Assembly: GCA_013376735.1 (NCBI GenBank)
Contig: VINJ01000001.1
Span: 62,001 to 126,000, forward strand
Direction: 5' to 3'
Length of the DNA: 64,000 nt
Source of the DNA: a bacterium Scap17
GTDB taxonomy: Bacteria; Pseudomonadota; Gammaproteobacteria; Pseudomonadales; Halomonadaceae
Shown: positions 8,992 to 18,368 of the stretch, piece after piece
Layout of the letters: every line of letters starts with the position of its first letter
Numbering within the stretch: position 1 is the stretch's first letter
Program-made: the position numbers and the translations under genes
The notes under the pieces: model-generated
Told to the model about the DNA's origin: nothing
Databases searched by the model: none
Seen by the model: only the letters and a program-made list of their open reading frames with translations

Positions 8992-10242
8992 TCAGTTCTC
9001 GAAATCAGCTTCCGAGTAGAGAGTCCGGATACGCAGGGTATGGTCAACGGTCTTGAGCGCTTCGAGCGCTTTCTTGCCATAGGCCTTGTCGACATCGATG
9101 ACCACATAGCCGACCGTGTTGTTGGTCTGCAGGTACTGGCCAGAGATGTTGATGCCTTCCTCGGACAGCACCTGGTTGATGTGTGACAGCACGCCCGGGA
9201 CGTTGTCGTGGATATGCAGCAGACGGTGCTTTTCGGGGTGTGCCGGCAGGGCGACTTCCGGGAAGTTGACCGAGCCGATGGTGGTGCCGTTGTCGGAGTA
9301 GGTCACCAGCTTCTCGGCGACTTCGACACCGATGTTCTCCTGGGCTTCCATGGTGGAGCCACCGACGTGCGGCGTCAGGATGACATTGTCGAACTCGCGC
9401 AGCGGAGACACGAACTCTTCGCCGTTGCCTTTCGGCTCTACCGGGAAGACATCGATGGCGGCGCCCAGCAGCTTGCCGCTGGAAAGGGCTTCGGCCAGGT
9501 CTTCGATGACGACGGTGGTGCCGCGTGCCGCATTGATGAAGACGCTGTTCTGCTTCATCAGCGCGAACTGCTGCTTGCCCATCATCCACTTGGTGGAGGG
9601 GATTTCCGGCACATGCAGGGTGACGATGTCAGCGCGCGCCAGCAGCTCTTCCAGGCTTGCCACCTGACGGGCATTGCCCATGCCGAGCTTGGTGACGGCA
9701 TCGTAGTAGATGACGTCCAGGCCCAGGGATTCGCTGAGCACGGACAGCTGGGAACCGATGCTGCCGTAGCCCACGATGCCCAGCGTCTTGCCGCGGACTT
9801 CATGGCTGTTCTTGGCGGATTTCATCCACTGGCCACGATGTGCCTTGGCGCTTTTCTCCGGCACGCCGCGCATCAGCATGATGGCTTCAGCCAGTACCAG
9901 CTCGGCAACCGAGCGAGTGTTGGAGTAGGGCGCGTTGAACACGGGGATACCGCGCTTCAGTGCGGCTTCCAGGTCGACCTGGTTGGTGCCGATACAGAAG
10001 CAGCCGATGGCGGTGAGCTTCTCGGCAGCGGAGATCACGCGCTCGTTGAGCTGAGTGCGGGAACGAATGCCGATGAAGTGCACATCGCGGATCTTCTCGA
10101 TCAGTTCTTCCTCGGCCAGCGAGGTCTGAAGCAGTTCGATATTGGTGTAACCCGCGTTGAGGAAACTATCCACGGCGGATTGGTGGACACCCTCGAGCAA
10201 TAGAATCTTGATCTTGCTCTTGTCCAGGGACGTCTTGGCCAT
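8992..10242 (-). CDS. serA: D-3-phosphoglycerate dehydrogenase
   Basis: SerA oxidises 3-phosphoglycerate with NAD+ in the first step of serine synthesis. The 416-aa protein has the NAD-binding fold with GIVGYGSIGSQLSVLSESLG (about residues 158-177), the catalytic region NAARGTTV and LTPHVGGSTMEAQENIG with the catalytic His, and a C-terminal ACT domain starting at HIHDNVPGVLSHINQVLSE that in the E. coli type binds serine for feedback inhibition. The start at 10242 gives MAKTSLDKSKIK; the open frame extends 28 codons further without family support. Confidence 0.97.
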   Translation of the reverse strand: MAKTSLDKSKIKILLLEGVHQSAVDSFLNAGYTNIELLQTSLAEEELIEKIRDVHFIGIRSRTQLNERVISAAEKLTAIGCFCIGTNQVDLEAALKRGIPVFNAPYSNTRSVAELVLAEAIMLMRGVPEKSAKAHRGQWMKSAKNSHEVRGKTLGIVGYGSIGSQLSVLSESLGLDVIYYDAVTKLGMGNARQVASLEELLARADIVTLHVPEIPSTKWMMGKQQFALMKQNSVFINAARGTTVVIEDLAEALSSGKLLGAAIDVFPVEPKGNGEEFVSPLREFDNVILTPHVGGSTMEAQENIGVEVAEKLVTYSDNGTTIGSVNFPEVALPAHPEKHRLLHIHDNVPGVLSHINQVLSEEGINISGQYLQTNNTVGYVVIDVDKAYGKKALEALKTVDHTLRIRTLYSEADFEN

Positions 10243-10563
10243 TGTCGGATCAACCCTCTCGCCGGTCATGCCGGCGTTTCTGTTCGTTTGGTCTTTTTCA
10301 TGACCTGCTGGCGTGTCACACCTCAAGAAAATGCCAGAGAAACAGCGGGGCGTGCTGTCAACAGGGGAGCAAAGAATATCACAGCCGGCGGGGCCTCCGG
10401 ATGAAATGTCCGCGTGCCGGGCATGAAAAATTCACAGCACAGCCGTTTGATGTGACTCTTCCACCGTGCGCAGGGGGTGGGCAGCGTCGTGAAGCCCTTC
10501 GGGTTATACTGGCGCTCCACACAGAGACACCGGGCCCGCCCGGTCGGATGAGCGAGAGCACCC
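10243..10563. other. Divergent gap between serA and xseB
   Basis: This 321-bp gap must hold the promoters of serA (minus) and xseB-ispA-dxs (plus). A TATACT hexamer at 10505-10510, 54 bases before xseB, is a possible -10 element; no good -35 is seen at the usual distance. No coding or RNA gene is recognisable. Confidence 0.5.
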
Positions 10564-10848
10564 ATGGCCGAAAAGGAAGTGCCACAGGATTTCGCCGCCA
10601 CCCTGGCCCGTCTTGAAGGGTTGGTGACGCGGCTCGAGGCTGGCGACATGTCGCTGGAAGCGTCACTGGGCGCTTTTGAAGAGGGCGTGAGCCTGGCGCG
10701 CGAGGCGCAGCAGCGACTCGATAGCGCCGAGTTGCGCCTGCAGGCATTGGTGGAAGGCCCGGAAGGTGCGCTGACGCCCACGGCGTTTACGGCGCCCGAT
10801 GCCGCAGGCAGCATGGCGGGTGAAGCGGACGAGGAGAAGGACTGGTGA
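10564..10848 (+). CDS. xseB: Exodeoxyribonuclease VII small subunit
   Basis: XseB (94 aa) pairs with XseA to form exonuclease VII, which degrades single-stranded DNA. The core PQDFAATLARLEGLVTRLEAGDMSLEASLGAFEEGVSLAREAQQRLDSAELRL is a textbook match to the family. The C-terminal 30 residues are a variable Ala/Gly/acidic tail. Its stop overlaps the ispA start by one base, the usual operon partner. Confidence 0.95.
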   Translation: MAEKEVPQDFAATLARLEGLVTRLEAGDMSLEASLGAFEEGVSLAREAQQRLDSAELRLQALVEGPEGALTPTAFTAPDAAGSMAGEADEEKDW

Positions 10849-11780
10849 TGTCAGGTGGATTGAATACGCAAGTCACGCCGACTGCATCGCAGGCCAGCGA
10901 GCTGATCCGTTCTGGACAGGCGCGCAGTGAGGCCGTGCTTGAGGCGTTGTTGACTCCCGGCAGTGCGGCGGTGAGTGAGCGTCTCGAGGACGCCATGCGC
11001 TACAGCGTGCTGGGTGGCGGCAAGCGTCTGCGCCCCGTGCTGCTGTATGCGGTGGGTCGTGCCCTGGGTTGCGATGAAGAGGCTGCTGACAGCGCTGCGC
11101 TGGACGCGGCGGCAGCGGCGCTCGAATTGGTGCATGCCTATTCGCTGGTCCACGATGACCTGCCGGCCATGGACGATGACGACCTGCGGCGTGGCCGTCC
11201 CACCGTGCATCGCGCCTTTGATGAGGCGACCGCCATTCTCGCGGGCGATGCCCTATTGACGCTCTCCTTCGAAGTGATGGCGACGACTGGCCATGTACGC
11301 ACCCCTGCCCTGGTGCGTACCCTGGCCGAGGCCTCCGGGCGGCGCGGCATGGTGGCCGGTCAGGCGCTGGATCTCGAGGCGGTCGGGCAATTCCGCGAGG
11401 TAGAGGCGCTGTCACGCATGCATGCCTACAAGACCGGCGCGCTGATTCGCGCCGCGGTCCGGCTGGGCGGATTGGTGGCAGTCGACGAGCAGGATTCGCG
11501 TCTTGCTGCCCTGGAGCGCTACGCTTCGGCTATCGGCCTGGCCTTCCAGATCCAGGATGACATCCTGGACGTGACGGGCGACACCGCAACGCTTGGCAAG
11601 ACGGCCGGTGCTGACGCTGCGCGCGACAAGCCGACCTACCCCTCGCTGCTTGGACTCGAAGGTGCTCAAGAGCGAGCAGGTCAGCTACTGCAAGAGGCCC
11701 TGGATGCCCTGGCACCGTTGGGAGAGGCCGCAGAGCCACTCGCGGTGCTGGCGCGCTATATGATCGAGCGAGACCACTGA
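10848..11780 (+). CDS. ispA: (2E,6E)-farnesyl diphosphate synthase
   Basis: IspA extends isopentenyl diphosphate with dimethylallyl and geranyl diphosphate to give farnesyl diphosphate. The 310-aa protein has the first aspartate-rich motif DDLPAMDDDDLRRGRPT (about residues 103-119), the residues GGKRLRPVLLY before it, and the second aspartate-rich motif FQIQDDILDVTGD. The ATG at 10848 overlaps the xseB stop; a GTG three bases earlier is an alternative. It sits between xseB and dxs in the common isoprenoid operon. Confidence 0.96.
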   Translation: MSGGLNTQVTPTASQASELIRSGQARSEAVLEALLTPGSAAVSERLEDAMRYSVLGGGKRLRPVLLYAVGRALGCDEEAADSAALDAAAAALELVHAYSLVHDDLPAMDDDDLRRGRPTVHRAFDEATAILAGDALLTLSFEVMATTGHVRTPALVRTLAEASGRRGMVAGQALDLEAVGQFREVEALSRMHAYKTGALIRAAVRLGGLVAVDEQDSRLAALERYASAIGLAFQIQDDILDVTGDTATLGKTAGADAARDKPTYPSLLGLEGAQERAGQLLQEALDALAPLGEAAEPLAVLARYMIERDH

Positions 11781-11792
11781 TTCCTGACGCCT

Positions 11793-13715
11793 ATGAAGCT
11801 GTTTGACGAGATACCTCAGGCGCGCCCCGCGACGCCACTGCTCGATGCGGTCGAGACACCTCAAGCGCTGCGCGCCATGAGCGCGGCACAGCTGCGCCAA
11901 TTGGCTGACGAACTGCGCGCCTACCTGTTGTACAGCGTCGGCTGTACCGGCGGGCACTTCGGTGCCGGGCTCGGTGTGGTCGAGCTGACCGTGGCCCTCC
12001 ATCATGCGCTGGAAACGCCCCATGACCGTCTGGTGTGGGATGTGGGTCATCAGGCCTATCCGCACAAGATTCTGACCGGCCGTCGTGAAGCCATGTACAG
12101 CATGCGCCAGTACAATGGCCTGTCTGCCTTCCCCAAGCGGGCCGAGAGCGAGTTCGACACCTTCGGGGTGGGCCATTCCAGCACCTCGATCAGTGCGGCG
12201 CTGGGCATGGCGCTCGGCGCCCGCACGGCGGGTGAGTCACGGCGTGCCTGTGCGGTGATCGGCGATGGTGCCCTGACGGCTGGCATGGCGTTCGAGGCGC
12301 TGGCGCATGCCGGGCATGTGAAGGCCAATATGCTGGTCGTGCTCAACGACAATGAGATGTCGATCTCCGAGAACGTCGGCGGCCTGGCAAGTTACCTGGC
12401 ACGTATTCTGGCCAGCAAGCCGTATACCCAGATGCGTGCCAACGGCAAGCGACTGCTGTCGCCCTTGCCGGGCGCGCTGGAGCTTGCCAAGCGTACCGAA
12501 GAGCACATGAAGGGCTTCATCAGCCCGGCGACGCTGTTCGAGGAGATGGGTTTCAACTACATCGGCCCCATCGACGGCCATGATCTGCCGGCGCTGGTGC
12601 AGACGTTGCGCAACATGCGTGATCTGGATGGCCCGCAGTTCCTGCATGTGGTGACGCGCAAGGGCAAGGGCTTCCTGCCGGCGGAGCGTGACCCGATCGG
12701 CTATCACGCCATTACCAAGCTCGAGAAGGCCGCGCCTCAGGCCGCCGAGCAGGCGCCTGCCGTCACCGACGCGCCGGCTCCCAAGCCGCAGAAATACTGC
12801 AGTGTCTTCGGCAACTGGCTGTGTGATGCCGCTAGCGCTGATGCGCGCGTCATCGGCATCACGCCGGCCATGCGGGAAGGCTCGGATCTGGTGCGCTTCT
12901 CGAAGGAATATCCTGATCGCTACTACGATGTCGCCATCGCGGAGCAGCACGCGGTGACAGTGGCAGCGGGCATGGCCTGTGAGGGCATGAAGCCGGTGGT
13001 GGCGATCTATTCCACCTTCCTGCAGCGTGGCTATGATCAGCTGATCCACGATGTCGCGGTGCAGAAACTGGACGTGACCTTTGCCATCGATCGTGCCGGT
13101 CTGGTCGGCGAGGACGGCCCGACGCATCACGGCAGCCTGGACATGTCCTTCCTGCGCTGCGTGCCGGAGCTGGTGCTGATGGCGCCGGCCGATGAAGCCG
13201 AGTGCCGTGGCATGCTGAGCGCGGCACTGGCGCATCCCGGGCCGGCCGCGGTGCGCTATCCGCGCGGTACCGGGCCGGGGGTGGCCACCGATGCCGACCT
13301 GACGCCAATGGCCATCGGTCAGGGGGAATACCGTCGTCGTATCAGCGGCAGCCCCGAGGTGCGTGTCGCCATCGTCGCCGTGGGCAGCATGAATACGCCG
13401 GTGGCCGAGGTCGCCGAGGCGCTGGACGCGACCCACTTCAACCTGCGCTCCATCAAGCCGCTGGATCGCGAGGCATTGCTCGAGATCGCCGCGGAGCATG
13501 ACCTGGTGGTGACGGTGGAAGAAAACGCCATCGCGGGTGGCGCGGGAGCCGGCGTGGCCGAGCTTTACCTGAACGCGGGACTGGCTCAGTCAATGCTGCT
13601 GCTGGGGCTGCCGGATGGCTTCGTCGAGCATGGCAAGCCGGTCGAGCTGCTGCGTGATTGCGGTCTGGATGCCGCCGGCATCCGCGCCAGTATCGAGGCT
13701 CGCCTCGCCAGCTGA
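11793..13715 (+). CDS. dxs: 1-deoxy-D-xylulose-5-phosphate synthase
   Basis: Dxs is the thiamine-diphosphate enzyme that joins pyruvate and glyceraldehyde 3-phosphate in the first step of the MEP isoprenoid pathway. The 640-aa protein shows [35 protein letters not shown], the ThDP motif [19 protein letters not shown]...NDNEMSIS, the transketolase central region [34 protein letters not shown] and the C-terminal domain with [15 protein letters not shown]. It follows ispA by 12 bases and ends at a strong terminator. Confidence 0.98.
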   Translation: MKLFDEIPQARPATPLLDAVETPQALRAMSAAQLRQLADELRAYLLYSVGCTGGHFGAGLGVVELTVALHHALETPHDRLVWDVGHQAYPHKILTGRREAMYSMRQYNGLSAFPKRAESEFDTFGVGHSSTSISAALGMALGARTAGESRRACAVIGDGALTAGMAFEALAHAGHVKANMLVVLNDNEMSISENVGGLASYLARILASKPYTQMRANGKRLLSPLPGALELAKRTEEHMKGFISPATLFEEMGFNYIGPIDGHDLPALVQTLRNMRDLDGPQFLHVVTRKGKGFLPAERDPIGYHAITKLEKAAPQAAEQAPAVTDAPAPKPQKYCSVFGNWLCDAASADARVIGITPAMREGSDLVRFSKEYPDRYYDVAIAEQHAVTVAAGMACEGMKPVVAIYSTFLQRGYDQLIHDVAVQKLDVTFAIDRAGLVGEDGPTHHGSLDMSFLRCVPELVLMAPADEAECRGMLSAALAHPGPAAVRYPRGTGPGVATDADLTPMAIGQGEYRRRISGSPEVRVAIVAVGSMNTPVAEVAEALDATHFNLRSIKPLDREALLEIAAEHDLVVTVEENAIAGGAGAGVAELYLNAGLAQSMLLLGLPDGFVEHGKPVELLRDCGLDAAGIRASIEARLAS

Positions 13716-13738
13716 CCCTGGCGGCATGCCATACCGAA

Positions 13739-13785
13739 ACGCCTGTGGATGACTCGAGAGTTCGAGTTGTCCACAGGCGTTTTTC
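13739..13785 (+). terminator. Intrinsic terminator after dxs
   Basis: A long hairpin with an 11-bp outer stem (ACGCCTGTGGA / TCCACAGGCGT) and an inner TCGA-containing stem is followed by five T. It closes the xseB-ispA-dxs operon. Confidence 0.88.
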
Positions 13786-13953
13786 GTTGCATGACTGCCT
13801 GCGCCGAGACGGCGAAGGATGCATGGCATCTCCGCGACTTCCCGCCCATGCTGGATGACCATCAAGCCTCTGCTCAAGCAGCCAGGGCCTGGCCGGCGCG
13901 AAAGCCGCCACCTGCGCCAGTCACCACCGCAACGCCACGGAGTGCGCCCGACC

Positions 13954-14583
13954 ATGTTGACTCTCTACAGCTATCCAAATTCCCGCTCGCTGCGGGTCGC
14001 CTGGACACTAGAGGAACTGGGGCTCGAATACCGGATTCATGGTCTGGATCTGAAGGCCGGTGAGGGGTACAGCCCTGAATACCTGGCCATTCATCCCGAT
14101 GGCAAGGCGCCAGCCCTGGTGGATGGTGAGCTGGTCCTGTTCGAGTCCAGTGCCATCTGCCGCTACCTGGCGGCGCGAGAAGGGCGACTGCTGCCACAAT
14201 CGCTGGCTGGACAGGCACAGATGGATCAATGGCTCAGTTTCCTCACCACCGAGCTTGAGCAGCCGCTGTGGACATTGGCCAAGCACACCTTCGCGCTGCC
14301 GGAGGACCAGCGCTGTGATGCCATCAAGCAGACAGCCCAATGGGAATTCCAGCGTGCTCTCAAGACACTCCAGCGCCGCTTCGGTGGTCAGGGTTGGCTG
14401 GTGGCCGATGAATTCAGTGTCGCCGATATCTTCCTCGCCCAGACCCTCAGCTGGGCGCAGATGGCCGGGCAACCTCTGCCGGCCGTGCTTGAGCAGTGGG
14501 GCGAAGAGGTGCGGGCGCGTCCGGCCTGCGAGCGGGCCCGTCAGCGAGAGCAACAGGCCGCCGAGGAGCGTCAGCAGCACTGA
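13954..14583 (+). CDS. Glutathione S-transferase family protein
   Basis: A 209-aa cytosolic GST with the thioredoxin-like N-terminal domain (MLTLYSYPNSRSLRVAWTLEELGLEY, about residues 1-75, with the glutathione-binding LFESSAICRYLA) and an all-helical C-terminal domain containing FSVADIFLAQTLSWAQ. The order of motifs fits the beta/theta-like bacterial GSTs used in detoxification or protein repair; the substrate is unknown. The frame is open further upstream to 13819, but 13954 gives the family start. Confidence 0.9.
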   Translation: MLTLYSYPNSRSLRVAWTLEELGLEYRIHGLDLKAGEGYSPEYLAIHPDGKAPALVDGELVLFESSAICRYLAAREGRLLPQSLAGQAQMDQWLSFLTTELEQPLWTLAKHTFALPEDQRCDAIKQTAQWEFQRALKTLQRRFGGQGWLVADEFSVADIFLAQTLSWAQMAGQPLPAVLEQWGEEVRARPACERARQREQQAAEERQQH

Positions 14584-14712
14584 GCCCTGTTGCCAGAACT
14601 GATGTCGAAAGCCGTCGTCGAGCGCCGCAACAGGCCAAGCTGACGGGCTGATCTTTCCTGCATGTTCTGCAATGAAGTCATGAGAGCGCTCTGAGAGCGC
14701 GTACACGCCACG

Positions 14713-14746
14713 AGGCGCCATCCTGATATCAGGGTGGCGCCTTTTG
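14713..14746 (+). terminator. Intrinsic terminator downstream of the GST gene
   Basis: A stem AGGCGCCA / TGGCGCCT, continued inside by TCCTGA / TCAGGG, is followed by four T. It lies 130 bases past the GST stop. Confidence 0.8.
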
Positions 14747-14880
14747 CATTTTTGAGCCTCAGAAGACGCTTGCAGGGCGCCTGACGAGGTTGAGAGGTCG
14801 CCTTGCGCGTTCAGCGGCGTCAATCGTCGGGGGCGCGCCCCAAGCCGTTTGGTGACGGCTGGCTCAGGGCGGCTCGAGGC

Positions 14881-14940
14881 AGTCAGTTCGAGCCAAGTCA
14901 GTTCGAGACAGGTCAGTTCGAGACAGGTCAGTTCGAAACG
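14881..14940. repeat. Tandem 15-bp repeat, four copies
   Basis: Four head-to-tail copies of a unit like GGTCAGTTCGAGACA differ at one to three positions. They lie between the GST terminator and the Fic-like gene, outside any gene I trust; short reading frames over them encode QFETG repeats but have no homologue or ribosome site that I recognise. Confidence 0.85.
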
Positions 14941-15012
14941 GTGCGGTGCGCCAGGGCGGCGCGAGGCAGGCCATCGATCGAGGATGGGTTTCAGCCATCA
15001 GGCGCTGAATGA

Positions 15013-15313
15013 TGCGCTGTTGAGTCTTTTGCGTATCTATTGATGATTCGATAATTGATCTATTTTGTCATGATGGTCAAATGTTGGTCTTCATGAGGGC
15101 GTAGGTAGCACTCATGCGATGTGAGCAGCGACATATCCGATAAAAATCATGGGGTTGAGAGGTTTATTAGATTTTTATGACATGCAATCGATCAATTTGA
15201 GAGCGGTGATCGCATATTGTCTATTTTTCGTATCATTTTTTGATTCGGTATATGGTTTATTGCGGATCTTTTTGCTAAGATGTTGATGAAAACCTCAATG
15301 GGGATAACAACTT
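15013..15313. other. AT-rich upstream region of the Fic-like gene
   Basis: About 300 bases markedly richer in A and T than the surrounding DNA, with stretches such as GATTCGATAATTGATC and TTTTTCGTATCATTTTTTG. No gene is seen. The composition suggests a promoter region for the next gene, possibly silenced by a nucleoid protein, or foreign origin; both are inference. Confidence 0.5.
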
Positions 15314-16615
15314 ATGTGGATCTGGCAGCAGCCTGACTGGCCACGGGGGCAGTTGGAGGTCATGCCCTTGATGGGGCAGTTGGCGGCGACCCAGGCGGTG
15401 ATGTCGCCGCTGGTCGCTCAGGGGCAGAATCTCTATCCCCGACAACGCCTGCGTCTCGAGGCGACGCTCCTCAGTGAAGAGATGGAAGCCAGTGCCCAGC
15501 TGTCCGGTGTGGTGCTCGGGCGGGCGGCGTTACGTGACGCGCTGTATCAGGCGCTGGGGCTGGAGTCCGGCCATCAGGAGTCACCGCGCGGGCCGGCGCC
15601 TGGTGTCGACGTCTTCGTGGATGTGACGCTGGAAGTCGTGCGCACGGCATTCCAGCCGCTGACCCGCCAACAGGTGCTCGAGTGGCATCGGCGTCTGGGG
15701 CCTTTCCTGCCGCGCAGCAGTGGTCAGCCACTCGGTGCATGGCGTGAGGCGCGCTACGAAGCGGTCAGCGGTCGTTACGGTCTCAAGCGCTTGCGCTATC
15801 GCGCCCCGGCGGAGAACCCCGATGCGCTGGACCGGGAGCTGGATGTCTTCTGGCAGCGTCTGGCGACGGAAGAACCGGATGTGGATAACTCAGGGGTGTT
15901 GAATGCCCTGCAGCTGCATGCGCACTGGCAGGCGCTCGCACCGCTGGCCTTGGGCAACGGCTTGATCGGGCGCTTGCTGCTGATGCGCTGGCTGACACGA
16001 ATCGATGCCCTGGCCGCGTTGCAGCAGCAGGGCGAGTTTGTCGGCAAGGTCGCCGAGCGCTGGGAGCCGGAAGCGCTGGAGCAACTCTGCTGGCGCCGCC
16101 AGGCGCTGTTCTCGGTGGTGCTCGAGCATCAGGATGAATTGCGCGAGCTGGAGCAGCGTTATCTCGGCAAGCCTCAGACCTCGGCCAGCGGCCATCCGCT
16201 ACCGCCGCAGCTGGACCGCGCGCTCAATGGTGAAGTGGAGGATGCAGCGCCCGGTGACATGAATGTCTGGGCCGAGTGGTGGCTTTTGCGTCTGCGCGAC
16301 GCCGGTCGTCGGACGGCCTTCCATTACCAGCGCGTCCAGCGTGCCGAGCGACTGTGGCTGGAGCACGCGCGTACACCGCTGAATGCCCGCCAGCGCGAGC
16401 TGGTGCTGACATTGCTGGAGCGAGACGACGAAGAGGGCGTGGGGCGCGCCGAATACCGTGCCCTGGTCGATACCTCCGACCCTACCGCCGCCCGTGATCT
16501 CGCCGACCTGACCGCCAAGCAGGTACTGGAAAGCTACGGTGTCGGGCGCGGCACCCGTTATCGCTTGCCGGTCTTTGCCCCTCAGGGAGACAGCCCTGTG
16601 AGAGACGAGCCCTGA
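15314..16615 (+). CDS. DUF4172/Fic-family protein with degenerate active site
   Basis: The N-terminus MWIWQQPDWP is the hallmark of the DUF4172 domain that precedes Fic domains, and the order of later segments (HRRLGPF, YEAVSGRYG, a helix-rich core, then LNARQRELVLTLLE and a winged helix ending GRGTRYRLPV) matches Fic proteins over the whole 433 aa. Active Fic enzymes transfer AMP using HPFxxGNGR; here the segment reads LAPLALGNGL, so the catalytic His, the Phe, the metal-binding acidic residue and the Arg are gone. The inhibitory motif (S/T)xxxE(G/N) reads SAQLSG, with Glu replaced. I infer a pseudo-enzyme, perhaps a DNA-binding or scaffold protein. It stands alone between an AT-rich gap and a terminator. 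ATG start; no strong ribosome site. Confidence 0.82.
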   Translation: MWIWQQPDWPRGQLEVMPLMGQLAATQAVMSPLVAQGQNLYPRQRLRLEATLLSEEMEASAQLSGVVLGRAALRDALYQALGLESGHQESPRGPAPGVDVFVDVTLEVVRTAFQPLTRQQVLEWHRRLGPFLPRSSGQPLGAWREARYEAVSGRYGLKRLRYRAPAENPDALDRELDVFWQRLATEEPDVDNSGVLNALQLHAHWQALAPLALGNGLIGRLLLMRWLTRIDALAALQQQGEFVGKVAERWEPEALEQLCWRRQALFSVVLEHQDELRELEQRYLGKPQTSASGHPLPPQLDRALNGEVEDAAPGDMNVWAEWWLLRLRDAGRRTAFHYQRVQRAERLWLEHARTPLNARQRELVLTLLERDDEEGVGRAEYRALVDTSDPTAARDLADLTAKQVLESYGVGRGTRYRLPVFAPQGDSPVRDEP

Positions 16616-16635
16616 AGCGTCAAAAAAATCGCGAG

Positions 16636-16676
16636 AAAAAAGCGGGAAGGGTCATGACGACCCTTCCCGCTTTTTT
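16636..16676. terminator. Terminator after the Fic-like gene
   Basis: A 13-bp stem (AGCGGGAAGGGTC / GACCCTTCCCGCT) is flanked by A-run and T-run, so it can act in both directions; it serves the Fic-like gene and perhaps the converging hemolysin III gene. Confidence 0.9.
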
Positions 16677-16788
16677 GAGGTGGTTTGCCGGTGTTCTCAG
16701 TTCCTTGTTCTCAGTGCCGTGTTCTCAAACCTGTGCTTTCAAGCCGGTGTGCTCAAGAGCGCCGGCCAGCGTGGCTGCCCCGATCACG

Positions 16789-17598
16789 TCATACGGAATA
16801 CGGCAGCACTGCGGTGTAGATGGCGAAGAAGTGGCAGGTACTGCCACCAAGCACGAACAGGTGCCATATGGCGTGGTGATAGCGCAGGCGCGTCATCAGA
16901 AAGAAGATCACGCCTAGGGTATAGGTGATGCCGCCGGCGACCAGCAGGATGAGCCCCGTCTCGGAGAGCTTCTCGACCAGCATCGGCGAGGCGAACACGA
17001 TCAACCAGCCCATCAGCAGATAGACGCTCACGCGCAGGGCGCTGAAGCGTTCAGGCCAGCGCAGCTTGAGAAAGATGCCGCCCAGCGCGAGCGACCAGAT
17101 GATGGCGAACAGCGTCCAGCCGGTCGGGCCGCGAAGATTGACCAGCAGGAAGGGCGTATAGGTGCCGGCGATCAGTAGATAGATGGCGCAGTGATCCAGC
17201 AGCTGGAAGGCATATTTCAGGCGTGGATGACGGATACCGTGATAGAGCGTCGAGGCCGCATACAGCACCACCAGGGTCAGGCCGTAGAGGCTGACGCTGA
17301 CGATCTTCCAGGGGTCGACTTCGGCGGCGAGGCTGGCCATCACGATCAGCACGATCATGCCGACGAGGCCCATGACGGCGCCGATGCCGTGGCTGGTGCT
17401 GTGCAGCCATTCCTCCAGCCGGGTATAGAGATCAGGTGTCGCGGTGGTGTCGCGTGAATCTGCGTCATCGGCAGGCGATGCGCTGGAAGAGGGTGATGCC
17501 GGAGGAGGTGTCGAGGCGGGCCGTGTTGACGAAGGCTGTGATGACTGAGGTTGCGATGAAGAAGGCTGTGATGATGCAGCCGTTGAGTCTTTGCGCAT
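16789..17598 (-). CDS. trhA: Hemolysin III / PAQR-family membrane protein (TrhA)
   Basis: A seven-helix membrane protein of the hemolysin III family (269 aa). The conserved residues are present: HSTSHGIGAVMGL, STLYHGI, LDHCAIYLLIAGTYTPF, and near the end HAIWHLFVLGGSTCHFFAIY, the His residues of which form the metal site of PAQR proteins. E. coli TrhA (YqfA) affects membrane energetics; true hemolytic activity is doubtful. The first 45 residues are a Ser/Pro/Gln-rich cytosolic tail not found in typical members, made of near-repeats, and may be an extension or mis-start. Confidence 0.9.
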   Translation of the reverse strand: MRKDSTAASSQPSSSQPQSSQPSSTRPASTPPPASPSSSASPADDADSRDTTATPDLYTRLEEWLHSTSHGIGAVMGLVGMIVLIVMASLAAEVDPWKIVSVSLYGLTLVVLYAASTLYHGIRHPRLKYAFQLLDHCAIYLLIAGTYTPFLLVNLRGPTGWTLFAIIWSLALGGIFLKLRWPERFSALRVSVYLLMGWLIVFASPMLVEKLSETGLILLVAGGITYTLGVIFFLMTRLRYHHAIWHLFVLGGSTCHFFAIYTAVLPYSV

Positions 17599-17690
17599 GG
17601 CGATGTCTCCGGCGCGGGTTCGACTCCAGCCTACTCTCTGGCGGGTGACGTCGTCATGTCACGCTCGCTGTGCCAGCCGGTCAATCTGCC

Positions 17691-17724
17691 TACAAAGAAA
17701 GGGGGAACCCACCAGGCTCCCCCT
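17691..17724 (-). terminator. Weak terminator after ribA
   Basis: On the minus strand a 7-bp stem (AGGGGGA / TCCCCCT) is followed by TTTCTTTG, placed 9 to 42 bases past the ribA stop. Confidence 0.6.
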
Positions 17725-17732
17725 GCGCGCGG

Positions 17733-18368
17733 CTACTCGCTGCGTTCGATATCGACGTCGCTTGCCTGGGTGAAATCATCCAGTGCCATCATGTGGCCCA
17801 GCTTGCCCGCCTTGGTCGAGAGGTAGTGCTCGTTGTGCGGGTTCAGGCCGGTGGTGATCGGCTGGCGCTCACTGATGGTGACACCATCACGGGTCAGGGC
17901 ATCGACCTTGCGCGGGTTGTTGGTCATCAGCTTGAGAGCGCTGACGCCGAGATGCTCCAGCATCGGCACACAGATATCGTAGCGGCGCATGTCAGCCCCG
18001 AAGCCGAGGCGCTCATTGGCTTCGACGGTATCGGCGCCGCCATCCTGCAGCTCATAGGCGCGAATCTTGTTGAGCAGACCGATGCCGCGGCCTTCCTGAC
18101 GCAGATAGAGCAGCACGCCGCGGCCTTCGGCGGCAATGCGTTTGAGCGCTTCCTGCAGCTGATAGCCGCAGTCACAGCGCATCGAGATGAGGGCGTCGCC
18201 GGTCAGGCACTCGGAATGCACGCGGCCCAGTACCGGCGCGCCGTCATCGATGTCGCCCAGGGTCAGGGCGATGTGGTCCTTGCCGGTGGTCTCATCCTCG
18301 AAACCGTGCATGGTGAAGGTCGCCCAGGGCGTTGGCAGCCGCGAGGCGGCGATGAATCGAATGGTCAC
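17733..18368 (-). CDS. ribA: GTP cyclohydrolase II
   Basis: RibA opens the imidazole ring of GTP to start riboflavin synthesis. The 211-aa protein has the zinc-site motif [18 protein letters not shown] with its three Cys, the GTP-binding [14 protein letters not shown], and [23 protein letters not shown]. It is the stand-alone form without a RibB domain. The upstream region has no FMN riboswitch that I can recognise. Confidence 0.97.
   Translation of the reverse strand: MTIRFIAASRLPTPWATFTMHGFEDETTGKDHIALTLGDIDDGAPVLGRVHSECLTGDALISMRCDCGYQLQEALKRIAAEGRGVLLYLRQEGRGIGLLNKIRAYELQDGGADTVEANERLGFGADMRRYDICVPMLEHLGVSALKLMTNNPRKVDALTRDGVTISERQPITTGLNPHNEHYLSTKAGKLGHMMALDDFTQASDVDIERSE

Noticed and set aside
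9208-10203. A 331-codon plus-strand frame over serA
   Set aside because: Antisense shadow of serA without any recognisable motif.
12237-13499. A 420-codon minus-strand frame over dxs
   Set aside because: Antisense shadow of dxs; low-complexity His/Arg/Gln composition and no motif.
13739-13785. DnaA-box-like TGTGGATGA / TTGTCCACA in a hairpin
   Set aside because: The sequences are arms of the dxs terminator and neither is a perfect box.
14803-15043. Two short frames over the 15-bp repeats (QFETG repeats)
   Set aside because: The peptides only reflect the DNA repeat; neither shows a ribosome site or homologue.
15880-15888. Perfect DnaA box TGTGGATAA
   Set aside because: It lies inside the coding sequence of the Fic-like gene and reads as ordinary codons, so I did not count it with the intergenic boxes.
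16789-17598. Hemolysin III as a virulence toxin
   Set aside because: The family is widespread PAQR-type membrane protein; the name does not prove haemolysis.
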